Below are positions 9,153 to 16,904 of a stretch of 64,000 nucleotides of DNA, piece by piece. The position numbers and the translations under genes were made by a program. Numbering within the stretch: the first letter of the stretch is position 1; every line of letters begins with the position of its first letter. The DNA is from Cellulomonas sp. Root930 (GTDB lineage Bacteria; Actinomycetota; Actinomycetes; Actinomycetales; Cellulomonadaceae): contig LMJI01000001.1 of assembly GCA_001429255.1 (NCBI GenBank), positions 186,001 through 250,000 of the forward strand, given 5' to 3'. The notes beneath the pieces are model-generated. The model saw nothing but the letters and a program-made list of their open reading frames with translations, had not been told where the DNA came from and did not search any database.

Positions 9153-9617
9153 ATGGATCTCACCTCGGCCGTCCGCCGGCTCGGCCGCACCCGATGGTTC
9201 GCCCGCGCCGGACGGGCGACGTCCGGCCTCGACCGCCGGCTGCAGAAGGCGTCCCGCGGGCGGTGGAGCACCCTGGGCAGGCCGAGCCTCCCACAGCTGA
9301 TCCTCACGACAACCGGCCGTCGGTCCGGGGAGCCGCGGGAGGCGGTCCTGCTGTACACCGTCGACGGCGACGGCTGGGTGCTCATCGGCTCCAACTGGGG
9401 TCAGGAGCACCACCCCGCCTGGTCCGGGAACCTCCTGGCGGACCCGCGGGCCACGGTCACCATCGCCGGGGTGACGACGCCCGTGGTCGCGACCTTGGCC
9501 GACGACGACGAGCGCGCCCGCCTGCTGCCGGCCCTGCTCGCGGTCTGGCCCGGGTACGAGCACTACGCCGCACGCGCCGGCCGCGAGCTGCGGGTGTTCC
9601 GGCTGGCACCCGCATGA
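9153..9617 (+). CDS. Nitroreductase/deazaflavin-dependent oxidoreductase family protein (Ddn-like)
   Basis: A 154-residue protein of the split-barrel Ddn family. After a basic helical N terminus it shows LTTTGRRSGEPREAVLLY, then GWVLIGSNWGQEHHPAWSGNLLADPRATVTI, which is the family's cofactor-binding core. Members reduce nitro-aromatic or quinone substrates with coenzyme F420 or bind flavin; which cofactor is used here cannot be told. Start at 9153 is inferred from family length; no good ribosome site precedes it, and a GTG 57 bp upstream is possible. Its stop overlaps the start of the acetyltransferase gene. Confidence 0.85.
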   Translation: MDLTSAVRRLGRTRWFARAGRATSGLDRRLQKASRGRWSTLGRPSLPQLILTTTGRRSGEPREAVLLYTVDGDGWVLIGSNWGQEHHPAWSGNLLADPRATVTIAGVTTPVVATLADDDERARLLPALLAVWPGYEHYAARAGRELRVFRLAPA

Positions 9618-10162
9618 CCACCCCGCTCGTCCTCCCGACGCTCCTCGGCCGGAGCGTCCGGCTCCGCGCGTTCACGGTCGCGGACCTGCCCGTCGTGCGC
9701 GAGGCGACGACCGATCCGGTCATCCCGCTGATCACGTCCGTGCCCGCGCGCGGCGACGACGACGCCTGCCGCGCCTTCCTCGCCCGCCAGGCCGATCGTC
9801 TGGCTACCGGCGCCGGCTACGCGTTCGCGGTCGCCGAGCTCGCGTCGGACAGGTCGGTCGGCCATGCCTACCTCGGGCTGCGCGACCTCGACCACGGACG
9901 CGCGACCGTCGGCTACTGGATCGCGGGGTCGCACCGCGGCCGCGGGTTCGCCCGGGACGCGGTCCGCACCCTCGTCCGGTGGGCCGTGACGGTGCCGGGT
10001 GTCGCCCGGCTCGAGCTCTACGTCGAGCCGTGGAACGTGGCCTCGGCTCGGACTGCCGTGGGAGCGGGCTTCGTCCGCGAGGGGCTGCTGCGGTCGTGGC
10101 AGGCGGTCGGCGACGAGCGCCGGGACATGGACATGTACGCCCTCGTCCCTGCTCAGGACTGA
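9614..10162 (+). CDS. GNAT family N-acetyltransferase (RimJ/RimL-like)
   Basis: A 182-residue acetyltransferase. The N terminus (GRSVRLRAFTVADLPVVRE) is the usual first strand and helix of RimJ-like enzymes. The acetyl-CoA loop appears as GSHRGRGFARDAV at about residue 100, and the C-terminal half has the LELYVEPWNVASARTAVGAGF pattern. The substrate is likely a protein N terminus or small amine; it cannot be assigned. The start overlaps the preceding stop by 4 bp (ATGA), so the two genes are co-translated. Its last 10 bp overlap the end of the convergent CGNR gene. Confidence 0.9.
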   Translation: MTTPLVLPTLLGRSVRLRAFTVADLPVVREATTDPVIPLITSVPARGDDDACRAFLARQADRLATGAGYAFAVAELASDRSVGHAYLGLRDLDHGRATVGYWIAGSHRGRGFARDAVRTLVRWAVTVPGVARLELYVEPWNVASARTAVGAGFVREGLLRSWQAVGDERRDMDMYALVPAQD

Positions 10163-10632
10163 CGCGAGCGCTGCCGGTAGGCGCGGGCCTTCATCACGTC
10201 GCCGCACTCGGTCATCGAGCACCAGCGGCCGGAGCGGTTGCGGGAGCCGTCGTAGTAGACCCACTGGCAGTCGGGGTTCGCGCACGCCTTGAGCCGGGAC
10301 CAGTCCCCCGCCGCGTGCGCCCGGTGCACCTCCGCCAGCAGTCCGGCCACGACGGCGTCGTCACCCGCGGGCGCCAGGGAGGCACCACCGCCGAAGCTGA
10401 CGACGAGCGGGTGAGCGGCCGCGAGCGCGTCCAGCTCTGTCGCGTCACCGGAAGACAGGTAGCGGCGCAGGGTGTCGCGGAACGCGACGAGGTCGGCGGG
10501 CGCGTCGACCAGGCGGTCCACGCCGTGGAACCGGTCGTCGGTGTTCAGCAGCGAGCGCACGCGCTCGACCGAGCCGGGGGCCACGCCGGGCTCGCTGTCC
10601 AGCTCGACCCATCGCAGCAGCTGGTCGGGCAC
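10153..10632 (-). CDS. CGNR zinc-finger protein, putative transcriptional regulator
   Basis: A 159-residue protein. The N-terminal part is a helical ABATE-like stress-sensing region; the C terminus is the CGNR zinc finger, with cysteine pairs CANPDC and CSMTEC followed by an Arg-rich helix (KARAYRQR). The eponymous CGNR stretch reads CGDV here. GTG start with AAGGAGG 5 nt upstream. Family members are thought to be DNA-binding regulators. It is divergent from the hemerythrin gene across a 114-bp gap that contains an inverted repeat, suggesting it may control that gene, itself, or both. Confidence 0.85.
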   Translation of the reverse strand: MPDQLLRWVELDSEPGVAPGSVERVRSLLNTDDRFHGVDRLVDAPADLVAFRDTLRRYLSSGDATELDALAAAHPLVVSFGGGASLAPAGDDAVVAGLLAEVHRAHAAGDWSRLKACANPDCQWVYYDGSRNRSGRWCSMTECGDVMKARAYRQRSRQS

Positions 10633-10674
10633 GGGAACCTCCTTGACGTCGTCGACGGCTCGCCACCATAGTCA

Positions 10675-10701
10675 TCACCAGCGTACTAGTTTTACTGGTG
10701 A
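10675..10701. promoter_or_regulatory. Inverted repeat in divergent promoter, possible operator
   Basis: TCACCAG (10675-10681) and CTGGTGA (10695-10701) form a perfect 7-bp inverted repeat around a relatively AT-rich 13-bp centre (ACTAGTTTTACT). It lies between the CGNR gene and the hemerythrin gene, where both promoters must be, and could be the binding site of the CGNR protein. Confidence 0.5.
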
Positions 10702-10746
10702 CGCACAGTTGATCCGACGAGCCGACGCACGAGAGCGAGACGCACG

Positions 10747-11415
10747 ATGACCACCGTCACCAGCACCGAGAAGCCCGGCTGCGACACCTCCGACATGCTC
10801 ACCATCCACGCGCTGTTCCGGCGCGCGTTCACCGATGCCCCCGTGCTGGTGCGCGGCGTGGCCGACCGCGACACCGACCGGATGCTCCCCGTGTCCGACC
10901 ACGTGCGCGAGCTCGCCGGCGCCCTGCGCCACCACCACGAGGGCGAGGACCTGCTGCTCTGGGACACCCTCGAGCAGCGGGCTCCCTCCTGCGCCCTGCA
11001 CGTCGGCCTCATGCGCGTCCAGCACGCGGCGACGGCGGCGCAGCTGGACCGCCTCGACGACCTCATGGACGCCTGGGAGGCCGCCGCGGGTTCCACCGAG
11101 CGCGAGGCGGTCGCTGCCCTGCTGGACGAGGTCCGCGACACGCTCCTGCTGCACCTCGGCCAGGAGGAGACGCAGATCCTGCCCACCGCGGCGACGGTCA
11201 TGTCGCAGCGCGAGTGGGGGCTGCTGCACGAGCACGGGATGTCCGCGATCCCCAAGGACCGGCTGTTCCTGCAGCTGGGCTGGATCCTCGAGGTCGTCCC
11301 TGCCGACGAGCAGGCGGGCTGGCTCCGCACCAACCTCCCGGCGCCCGCGCGCGTGCTGTGGCGGCTGATCGGCAAGCGGCAGTTCGCGGCGCACCGGGCC
11401 CGCATCTACGGCTGA
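10747..11415 (+). CDS. Hemerythrin-like (HHE) domain protein, copy 1
   Basis: A 222-residue soluble helical protein with the His/Glu ligand pattern of a non-haem di-iron hemerythrin bundle. It has IHALFR near residue 20, HHHEGED near 60, LHVGLMRVQHA near 80, and HLGQEE near 138. About 80 extra residues follow the bundle and end in PAPARVLWRLI. Members bind or sense O2, NO or peroxide. The N-terminal PGCDTSDM motif and the C-terminal tail recur in the paralogue at 15696-16430. It follows an operator-like inverted repeat shared with the CGNR gene. Confidence 0.88.
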   Translation: MTTVTSTEKPGCDTSDMLTIHALFRRAFTDAPVLVRGVADRDTDRMLPVSDHVRELAGALRHHHEGEDLLLWDTLEQRAPSCALHVGLMRVQHAATAAQLDRLDDLMDAWEAAAGSTEREAVAALLDEVRDTLLLHLGQEETQILPTAATVMSQREWGLLHEHGMSAIPKDRLFLQLGWILEVVPADEQAGWLRTNLPAPARVLWRLIGKRQFAAHRARIYG

Positions 11416-11525
11416 ACCCGTGGCGTCGATCACGCAGATTTCTCTTGCAGGGCGGATTCGTGCGGCGAATGCTCGGGAGGGCGCAGCCTCGCCGTCCGCG
11501 TGACGGACAGCGGCGGGGCGACTTT

Positions 11526-11541
11526 GTTACCGGCTGGTAAC
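11526..11541. promoter_or_regulatory. Palindromic operator-like site upstream of a lipoprotein gene
   Basis: GTTACCGGCTGGTAAC is a 16-bp site with perfect 6-bp arms, 55 bp before the lipoprotein start. The TTACC-N4-GGTAA form is typical of TetR-family operators in actinobacteria. No regulator gene is adjacent. Confidence 0.5.
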
Positions 11542-11596
11542 CAGGGGGTGGGCCGCACACGGCCCCGTTCGTCGAACCACCGCAAGGAGATCCACC

Positions 11597-12082
11597 GTGA
11601 AGCGCGTTGCCACGTTCCTCGTCGCCGTCCTGACCGTCACCACACTCGCTGCCTGCTCCGACGCCGGGGAGGATGCGGCCCCGACGTCCTCGGAGTCGTC
11701 GTCGTCGGCCCCGGCCGAGAGCTCGGCCGCCCCCGTGGAGCCGAACGCCGCGCTCGCGTGCGGCCGCTTCTTCAACGGCGGCGCGGGCTCGCTGAACGCG
11801 CGTGTGGTCGCGGTCGTCCCGGTCATGGAGGCCCAGGACGCGGGGACCGCGCTCGACGAGGAGCAGACCGAGGAGCTGGCCTCGATCTCCTCGGCACTGG
11901 CCGACGCGATCAAGGTGTCCCCTGACGAGCTGGCCGCCGCCTACACGTCGATCCAGGACCGGGTGCAGGGCGCCCTCGACGCAGCCGAGGCCGGTGGCGC
12001 GAACACCGCGACGCTCGACTACCCGACCGTGTCCGGGACGATCGTCACGGCGTGCACGACCGCGGGGTTCCCCGTCAGCTGA
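11597..12082 (+). CDS. Small lipoprotein of unknown function
   Basis: A 161-residue predicted lipoprotein. A basic start and hydrophobic core lead to a lipobox ending LAAC at residue 20, then a Ser/Ala/Pro-rich linker and a mostly helical domain starting NAALACGRFFNGG. Two further cysteines (CGRF and a late CTTAG) could form a disulfide outside the membrane. GTG start, with AAGGAG upstream. I do not recognise a family. It stands alone between two hairpin or palindrome elements, so it is probably a single-gene unit under its own regulation. Confidence 0.8.
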   Translation: MKRVATFLVAVLTVTTLAACSDAGEDAAPTSSESSSSAPAESSAAPVEPNAALACGRFFNGGAGSLNARVVAVVPVMEAQDAGTALDEEQTEELASISSALADAIKVSPDELAAAYTSIQDRVQGALDAAEAGGANTATLDYPTVSGTIVTACTTAGFPVS

Positions 12083-12087
12083 CGCCC

Positions 12088-12119
12088 GAGCGGGTCGCGG
12101 CGAGGGTCGCGACCCGCTC
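12088..12119. terminator. Bidirectional terminator hairpin
   Basis: Perfect 12-bp inverted repeat (12088-12099 and 12108-12119) with an 8-nt loop, between the convergent stops of the lipoprotein and methyltransferase genes. It can serve both. Confidence 0.75.
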
Positions 12120-12124
12120 CGCCG

Positions 12125-12847
12125 TCATCGGCGAGCGACGAAGACCATCTCTCGCCCGGGCCGGTCCGGCGCCTCGCGTACGTCGACCACCGTGAAGCCG
12201 GCCTCTGCCAGCGACCGTTCGACGGTCTCGCGATCCCGGAACCTCAGCGTCGAGTCGGAGGTCAGGACGGCGCCGTCCGACGCGAAGACGTAGGACGCGC
12301 GGAAGGTCACCAGGTCGCCGACGACCTCGGTCACGTCGACCCATGTCTCCACCCGTCCCACTCCGTCGACGTCGGACGACTCGTAGGTCGCGTCCCGCGT
12401 CCACTCCCGCCACGCCTCGCGCGCCGGGATGCGGGTCTCGAACACCAGGTGGCCGCCGTCCGCGAGCGCGCCGCGGACGCCGGCGAGCGTCGCCGCCCAC
12501 TCCCCGTCGGTCACGAACACCTGAGCGACGTTGCCGGTCATCGTCGCCAGATCCACCTCGAGCGGCGGCAACGTCGTCGCGTCGCCCTCCAGCCACCGGA
12601 TGCTCTCCGCTCCGTGCTTCCGGCGCGCCACGTCCAGCGACGCCCGCGCGGGGTCGACCCCGACGACCTCGAGCCCGCGTGCCGTGAGCATCAGTGCGAA
12701 CGTGCCGGTGCCGCAGCCGACGTCGAGCACGCTGCGCGCCCCGAGCTCGTCGACGATCGCGGCGTAGACCTCGAGATCGCTGCGGTCGGGGTCGAGCGGG
12801 TCGTACAGCTGCACGAGGCGGGGGACCTCGAATCCGTCGTCGGCCAT
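12125..12847 (-). CDS. Class I SAM-dependent methyltransferase
   Basis: A 240-residue soluble methyltransferase. Motif I is VLDVGCGTGTFA near residue 40, followed by VVGVDPARASLDVAR (motif II, SAM ribose contact) and WLEGDATTLP (motif III). The C-terminal half is beta-rich and carries RFRDRETVERSLAEAGF, common in small-molecule methyltransferases. Substrate unknown. The start at 12847 was chosen because an upstream in-frame start adds only a basic, low-quality extension. Confidence 0.88.
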   Translation of the reverse strand: MADDGFEVPRLVQLYDPLDPDRSDLEVYAAIVDELGARSVLDVGCGTGTFALMLTARGLEVVGVDPARASLDVARRKHGAESIRWLEGDATTLPPLEVDLATMTGNVAQVFVTDGEWAATLAGVRGALADGGHLVFETRIPAREAWREWTRDATYESSDVDGVGRVETWVDVTEVVGDLVTFRASYVFASDGAVLTSDSTLRFRDRETVERSLAEAGFTVVDVREAPDRPGREMVFVARR

Positions 12848-12890
12848 GCGCGCGACGCTAGGCGCGCGGCGGCCGCCGGTCACGTCGATT

Positions 12891-13664
12891 TCAGAGCGGC
12901 GCCGGCCCCGCCGGGTCGAACCGGTGCTCGTCGGACCAGGGGCTCAGGAGCCCGATCTGATGGCCGTCCGGGTCCGCGAGGACGGCGAACCGGGATCCGA
13001 AGAACGCGTCGAACGGTCGCTGCCGGGACTCGTACCCGAGGCCGGTCATCCGCGTCCACACCGCGTCGACCTCGTCGCGGCTCGCCAGATGGATCGACAC
13101 GACCGTCGCCGCCGCGGCGTCGTCGGGGTTGCCGCTGTTCCAGTAGGCCACCGACGACCGCTCGTCCAGCTCGACCTTCAGCCCCTTGAACCTGATCTCG
13201 GCGTGCGGGTCGACGGGGTCGACGACGTCCCAGCCGAGGTCCCGGTAGAACGCTCCGGCGCGGGCCACGTCGGCGACGACGAGGTTGATCTGCGTGGGAC
13301 CCGGCAGCGAGTGGCGCGTCGGCTCGTCCTTCGGAGTCTGCTGGTGGAGCAGCAGCCGCCACCGTCCGGAGTCGTCCCGTGCGTAGGTCGACGAGAGGGT
13401 CGCGCGGTACGTCGTGCTCCTCCGCCTGCCGACGAACGGGTACACCACCGTCGCGGTCGTCCTCGACTCGACCAGGTGCGGCTCGCCGAGCTCGACCTCG
13501 TCCCACCCGGGCGACGCGTCCATGGCACGCACGCACTCGTCGCGGGTCAGCACCGCACCGGGCACGACCACCAACGCGTCCGCGTGGAGCACCCGCTCGT
13601 ACGCGACGCCGCGGCCCCGCGCGAGGTCGCTCTCGATCGCCATCAGCTCATCCACCACACCCAT
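12891..13664 (-). CDS. Fusion of a SnoaL/DUF4440-like domain with a VOC (glyoxalase-like) domain
   Basis: A 257-residue two-domain protein. Residues 1 to about 110 (MGVVDELMAIESDLARGRG ... RWRLLLHQQTP) match the nuclear-transport-factor-2-like DUF4440 fold. Residues 125-257 (TQINLVVADVARAGAFYRDLGW ... FAVLADPDGHQIGLL) are a vicinal-oxygen-chelate domain. VOC proteins typically bind a metal for isomerase, dioxygenase or resistance functions; the substrate is not evident. The start at 13664 avoids an extension that would overlap the divergent oxidase gene, whose start lies 67 bp away. Confidence 0.82.
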   Translation of the reverse strand: MGVVDELMAIESDLARGRGVAYERVLHADALVVVPGAVLTRDECVRAMDASPGWDEVELGEPHLVESRTTATVVYPFVGRRRSTTYRATLSSTYARDDSGRWRLLLHQQTPKDEPTRHSLPGPTQINLVVADVARAGAFYRDLGWDVVDPVDPHAEIRFKGLKVELDERSSVAYWNSGNPDDAAAATVVSIHLASRDEVDAVWTRMTGLGYESRQRPFDAFFGSRFAVLADPDGHQIGLLSPWSDEHRFDPAGPAPL

Positions 13665-13731
13665 GCGACAAGGCAACCACCGTGACAGTTCTCCGGTCGA
13701 GCGGGTGACGTCCGGTGCCAGACTGCAGGAC

Positions 13732-15039
13732 GTGAGCGACGACGCTTTCCCCAGGACACTCCCCTCGGTCGGCCGCACGGTCCAGTCCCGCATCTACCGC
13801 GCGGGTGTGTACGGGCGACGGCCCGTCGTCCCGGTCGAGCCCGCCGCGCTCGAGGCGGCCGCCCGGCGGCGGATGACCGACGTCGCATGGGCCTACGTCA
13901 ACGGCAGCGCCGGCCGGCAGCGCACCGCGCAGGCGAACCTCGACGCGTTCGACCGGCACAGGATCGTGCCCCGCATGCTCGTCGACGTCGAGCAGCGGGA
14001 CGCGTCGGTCGAGCTCTTCGGCCGCCGGCTGCCCGCACCGCTGCTGTTCGCCCCGATCGGGGTGCTCGAGCTCGCGCACCCCGACGCCGACCATGCTGTC
14101 GCGCGGGCGGCACGGGCGCTGGGCCTGCCGATGGTGATCTCGTCGCAGGCCTCGGTCCCGATGGAGGACGTCGCCGGCACGCTCGGCGACGCGCCGCGCT
14201 GGTTCCAGCTCTACTGGAGCAAGGACGACGACGTCGTCGACTCCTTCGTGCACCGCGCCGAGGCCATCGGCAGCGAGGCGATCGTCGTCACGCTCGACAC
14301 GCACGTGCTCGGCTGGCGCACCCGTGACCTCGATCTGGCCTACCTGCCGTTCGCGCGCGGCGAGGGCATCGCCCAGTACACGAGCGACCCCGCGTTCCGC
14401 CGCCTGGTCGAGGCCCGCGTCGCCGCACCGCGACCGACCGAGGATCCGTCGCCGCGTCCGACCCCCTCCGCGGTCCGCGCCCTGCACTCGATGGCCGGCC
14501 ACTACCCCGGCCGCCTGCGGGACAACCTGCGCTCCCCCCTCCCCCGAGCTGCCGTCGAGACGTTCCTCGACGTGTTCTCGCGCTCGTCCCTCACCTGGGA
14601 CGACCTGGCCCGGCTGCGCGAACGGACGTCGCTGCCGCTCCTGCTGAAGGGGATCCAGCACGCCGACGACGCGCGCCTCGCGCTCGACCACGGGGTCGAC
14701 GGGATCATCGTGTCCAACCACGGCGGGCGCCAGATCGACGGTGCGGTCGCCTCGCTCGACGCCCTCCCGGCGGTGGTGGAGGCGGTCGACGGGCGGGTTC
14801 CCGTGCTCTTCGACAGCGGGATCCGTAGCGGCGCGGACGTCGTGACTGCACTCGCACTGGGCGCGCGAGCCGTCCTGGTGGGTCGGCCGTGGGTCTACGG
14901 CCTGGCTCTCGCCGGCGCCGAAGGCGCCCGAGCCGTGATGCAGCACCTGTGGGCCGAGCTCGACCTGACCCTGGCGCTGTCCGGGGTGCGGTCGGTCGAC
15001 GAGATCGGGCCGGACCTGCTGGACCGGGTTCCGCGGTGA
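13732..15039 (+). CDS. FMN-dependent alpha-hydroxy-acid oxidase (lactate 2-monooxygenase type)
   Basis: A 435-residue TIM-barrel flavoenzyme oxidising L-lactate or a similar 2-hydroxy acid. Visible landmarks are AYVNGSAG near residue 60, the substrate-side FQLYW, the active-site lysine in LLLKGIQ, the catalytic histidine in SNHGGRQ, and the FMN-phosphate region DSGIRSGADVV plus VLVGRPW. Its length and the middle loop (residues about 215-265) suit lactate 2-monooxygenase better than the shorter lactate dehydrogenases. GTG start at 13732 follows AGGA closely; GTG at 13705 is an alternative. The stop overlaps the kinase start. Confidence 0.88.
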   Translation: MSDDAFPRTLPSVGRTVQSRIYRAGVYGRRPVVPVEPAALEAAARRRMTDVAWAYVNGSAGRQRTAQANLDAFDRHRIVPRMLVDVEQRDASVELFGRRLPAPLLFAPIGVLELAHPDADHAVARAARALGLPMVISSQASVPMEDVAGTLGDAPRWFQLYWSKDDDVVDSFVHRAEAIGSEAIVVTLDTHVLGWRTRDLDLAYLPFARGEGIAQYTSDPAFRRLVEARVAAPRPTEDPSPRPTPSAVRALHSMAGHYPGRLRDNLRSPLPRAAVETFLDVFSRSSLTWDDLARLRERTSLPLLLKGIQHADDARLALDHGVDGIIVSNHGGRQIDGAVASLDALPAVVEAVDGRVPVLFDSGIRSGADVVTALALGARAVLVGRPWVYGLALAGAEGARAVMQHLWAELDLTLALSGVRSVDEIGPDLLDRVPR

Positions 15040-15575
15040 GGAGACGACCGACCCTGTTCCTGACCGTGGGGCTGCCTGGCACGGGGAAGACGACCGAGGC
15101 GAGGCGGATCGAGGCGGAGCGGGGCGCGCTCCGACTCACCAAGGACGAGTGGGTGAAGGCGCTCTACGGGCTCGCGAACCCGCCGGAGGCCTCCGACGTG
15201 ATCGAGGGCCGGCTCATCGACATCGCGCTGCGCGGTCTCGCGCTCGGCATCGACGTCGTCCTCGACTTCGGCCTCTGGGCACGGGACGAGCGCTCCGCTC
15301 TTCGGCACGCGGCAGCGGCCCGGGGTGCGGCAGTGGAGCTGTGCTACTTCGAGCTGACACCGGCCGAGCAGAAACGACGCCTCGACCAGCGGCACGCCGA
15401 CGAGCCGCACACCACGTGGCACATGTCGGACCAGGAGCTCGCCACGTGGGCCGCCGCGATCAGCGTTCCCACGCCGGGGGAGGTCGACGGCAGCGAACCG
15501 CTCGACGACCCGCCCGCAGGGTTCGCGACGTGGGATGCGTGGCGCGCACACCGCTGGCCCGCGGCGGTGACCTGA
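15036..15575 (+). CDS. P-loop ATPase/kinase, zeta-toxin-like fold
   Basis: A 179-residue single-domain P-loop protein. Walker A is GLPGTGKTT near residue 15; the LRLTKDEW segment and the DVVLDFGLWARDERSAL strand-helix are typical of small-molecule kinases of the chloramphenicol phosphotransferase/zeta family. The lid region is Arg-rich (KRRLDQRHADEP). Substrate unknown. The GTG start overlaps the stop of the oxidase gene (GTGA), so it is probably translated with it. No antitoxin-like partner is adjacent, which argues against a toxin role. Confidence 0.85.
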   Translation: MRRRPTLFLTVGLPGTGKTTEARRIEAERGALRLTKDEWVKALYGLANPPEASDVIEGRLIDIALRGLALGIDVVLDFGLWARDERSALRHAAAARGAAVELCYFELTPAEQKRRLDQRHADEPHTTWHMSDQELATWAAAISVPTPGEVDGSEPLDDPPAGFATWDAWRAHRWPAAVT

Positions 15576-15695
15576 GCTCGGCCACGTCCTCGTCAGCCGC
15601 GTGCCTGCGTCGAGGGTGATGTGGCGCGCCGGGGGGTGGGAGTAACGTTCGGCTCGCGCCGCGATGTCGAAGTCGATGATCGGGTGGAGGACGGG

Positions 15696-16430
15696 ATGGC
15701 CAAGACACTGCCTCCCCCCGGGCCGGTGCCCGCGGGGCAGCACCCCGGCTGCGACACGTCGGGCATGATCCTCGTTCACCGGATCTTCCGCTGGCTGTAC
15801 CGGGAGCTCCCCCAGCTGGTGCGCGAGGTCGGGCCCGGCGACACCGCACGCTCGGCGATCGTCGGCCGCTACGCCTACCTCGACTTCTTCGCGCTGCACA
15901 TGCACCACGAGACCGAGGACATGGTGCTCTGGGACAGGCTGGAGGCGCGCGAGCCCGCCTGCTCGTTGCACGTCGGTCAGATGCGGGCGCAGCACGCCGA
16001 GGTCGCGGTGCGGCTCGCGCGGATCGAGCCACAGCTGGAGCCCTGGGTCGCCACCGCCGACGCCGGCCTCCGCGATGCCTTCGCCACCGACATCGAGGGT
16101 CTGCGTGACCTGCTGTCGGCGCACCTCGGGCAGGAGGAGGACGACATCCTCCCGGTCGCGGGCGAGGTGATGTCCCAGCAGGAGTGGGACTTCATGGAGG
16201 AGCACACCCGCGCCACCCTCATGGCGCACCGCAAGGAGCTCGGGAAGGACGTCATGTCGCTGCAGGTCGGCCTGCTGATCGCGAGCGTCCCCGAGGCCGA
16301 GCGGGAGGACTGGGTCCGCGCCAACGTGCCCGCCCCGATCCGGCTCCTGTACGCGCTCCTCATGAAGCGGAGGTACGACAACGCCATGAGGGAGCTCTAC
16401 CCGGACCGTCCCGTGCCCTCGATGGTGTGA
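15696..16430 (+). CDS. Hemerythrin-like (HHE) domain protein, copy 2
   Basis: A 244-residue paralogue of the protein at 10747-11415. Both share PGCDTS-(D/G)-M near the start, an HHE(T/G)ED ligand motif, SLHVGQMRAQHAE, HLGQEEDDILP and a C-terminal NVPAPIRLLYALL. These give the histidine and glutamate set of a di-iron four-helix bundle that senses or binds O2 or NO. The start at 15696 is preceded by GGAGG; a longer in-frame start lacks a ribosome site. The SRPBCC gene follows after 6 bp, so the two form an operon. Confidence 0.88.
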   Translation: MAKTLPPPGPVPAGQHPGCDTSGMILVHRIFRWLYRELPQLVREVGPGDTARSAIVGRYAYLDFFALHMHHETEDMVLWDRLEAREPACSLHVGQMRAQHAEVAVRLARIEPQLEPWVATADAGLRDAFATDIEGLRDLLSAHLGQEEDDILPVAGEVMSQQEWDFMEEHTRATLMAHRKELGKDVMSLQVGLLIASVPEAEREDWVRANVPAPIRLLYALLMKRRYDNAMRELYPDRPVPSMV

Positions 16431-16436
16431 CGACAG

Positions 16437-16895
16437 ATGTGGCGACGCGTGGTCCTCGACGTGCACCTCGATCACCCGCCGTCACGCGTCTACCCGTACT
16501 TCGCCGATCCCGGTCGGTGGCCCGAGTTCGCGCCCGCGGTCGACTCCCGTCGCCCGCTGGACAGCGGTCCGCTGCAGGTGGGGAACCGGTGGGCCGGTGT
16601 CGACCGCATCGGGCCGTTCCGGATCCGGTTCACCGACGTGCTCGAGGTCCTCGAGCCCGAACGGCGGGTCGTCTGGCACTCGACGTCGCCGTGGAACTCC
16701 CGCGTCGAGTACGCGCTCACGCCCGACGCCGGGGGCACGCGGATCCACGCCGACTACGGCGGCGACGTCGCCGACTGGCTCCGGCTGGTGGCGCTCCTGC
16801 CGACGTTCGTGCTGGCGCGGATCCTGCTGCGCGACTTCACCGGCCTGCGCCGGGTGCTCGACGCGGAGGACCGGGCTCGCACTCGCCAGACGTGA
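16437..16895 (+). CDS. SRPBCC (START-like) family protein
   Basis: A 152-residue helix-grip protein. The first strand and helix (VVLDVHLDHPPSRVYPYFADPGRWPEF) and the later LEVLEPERRVVW and GGTRIHADY strands are the SRPBCC/polyketide-cyclase-like pattern, which forms a cavity for a hydrophobic ligand. Ligand and reaction are unknown. The C-terminal helix is hydrophobic (LRLVALLPTFVLARILLRDF). It begins 6 bp after the hemerythrin stop and is probably co-expressed with it. Confidence 0.85.
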   Translation: MWRRVVLDVHLDHPPSRVYPYFADPGRWPEFAPAVDSRRPLDSGPLQVGNRWAGVDRIGPFRIRFTDVLEVLEPERRVVWHSTSPWNSRVEYALTPDAGGTRIHADYGGDVADWLRLVALLPTFVLARILLRDFTGLRRVLDAEDRARTRQT

Positions 16896-16904
16896 CGCTC
16901 CTGC

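Noticed and set aside
15036-15575. Toxin of a zeta-type toxin-antitoxin pair
   Set aside because: The P-loop fold is similar, but there is no small antitoxin gene beside it and it is translationally coupled to an oxidase gene.
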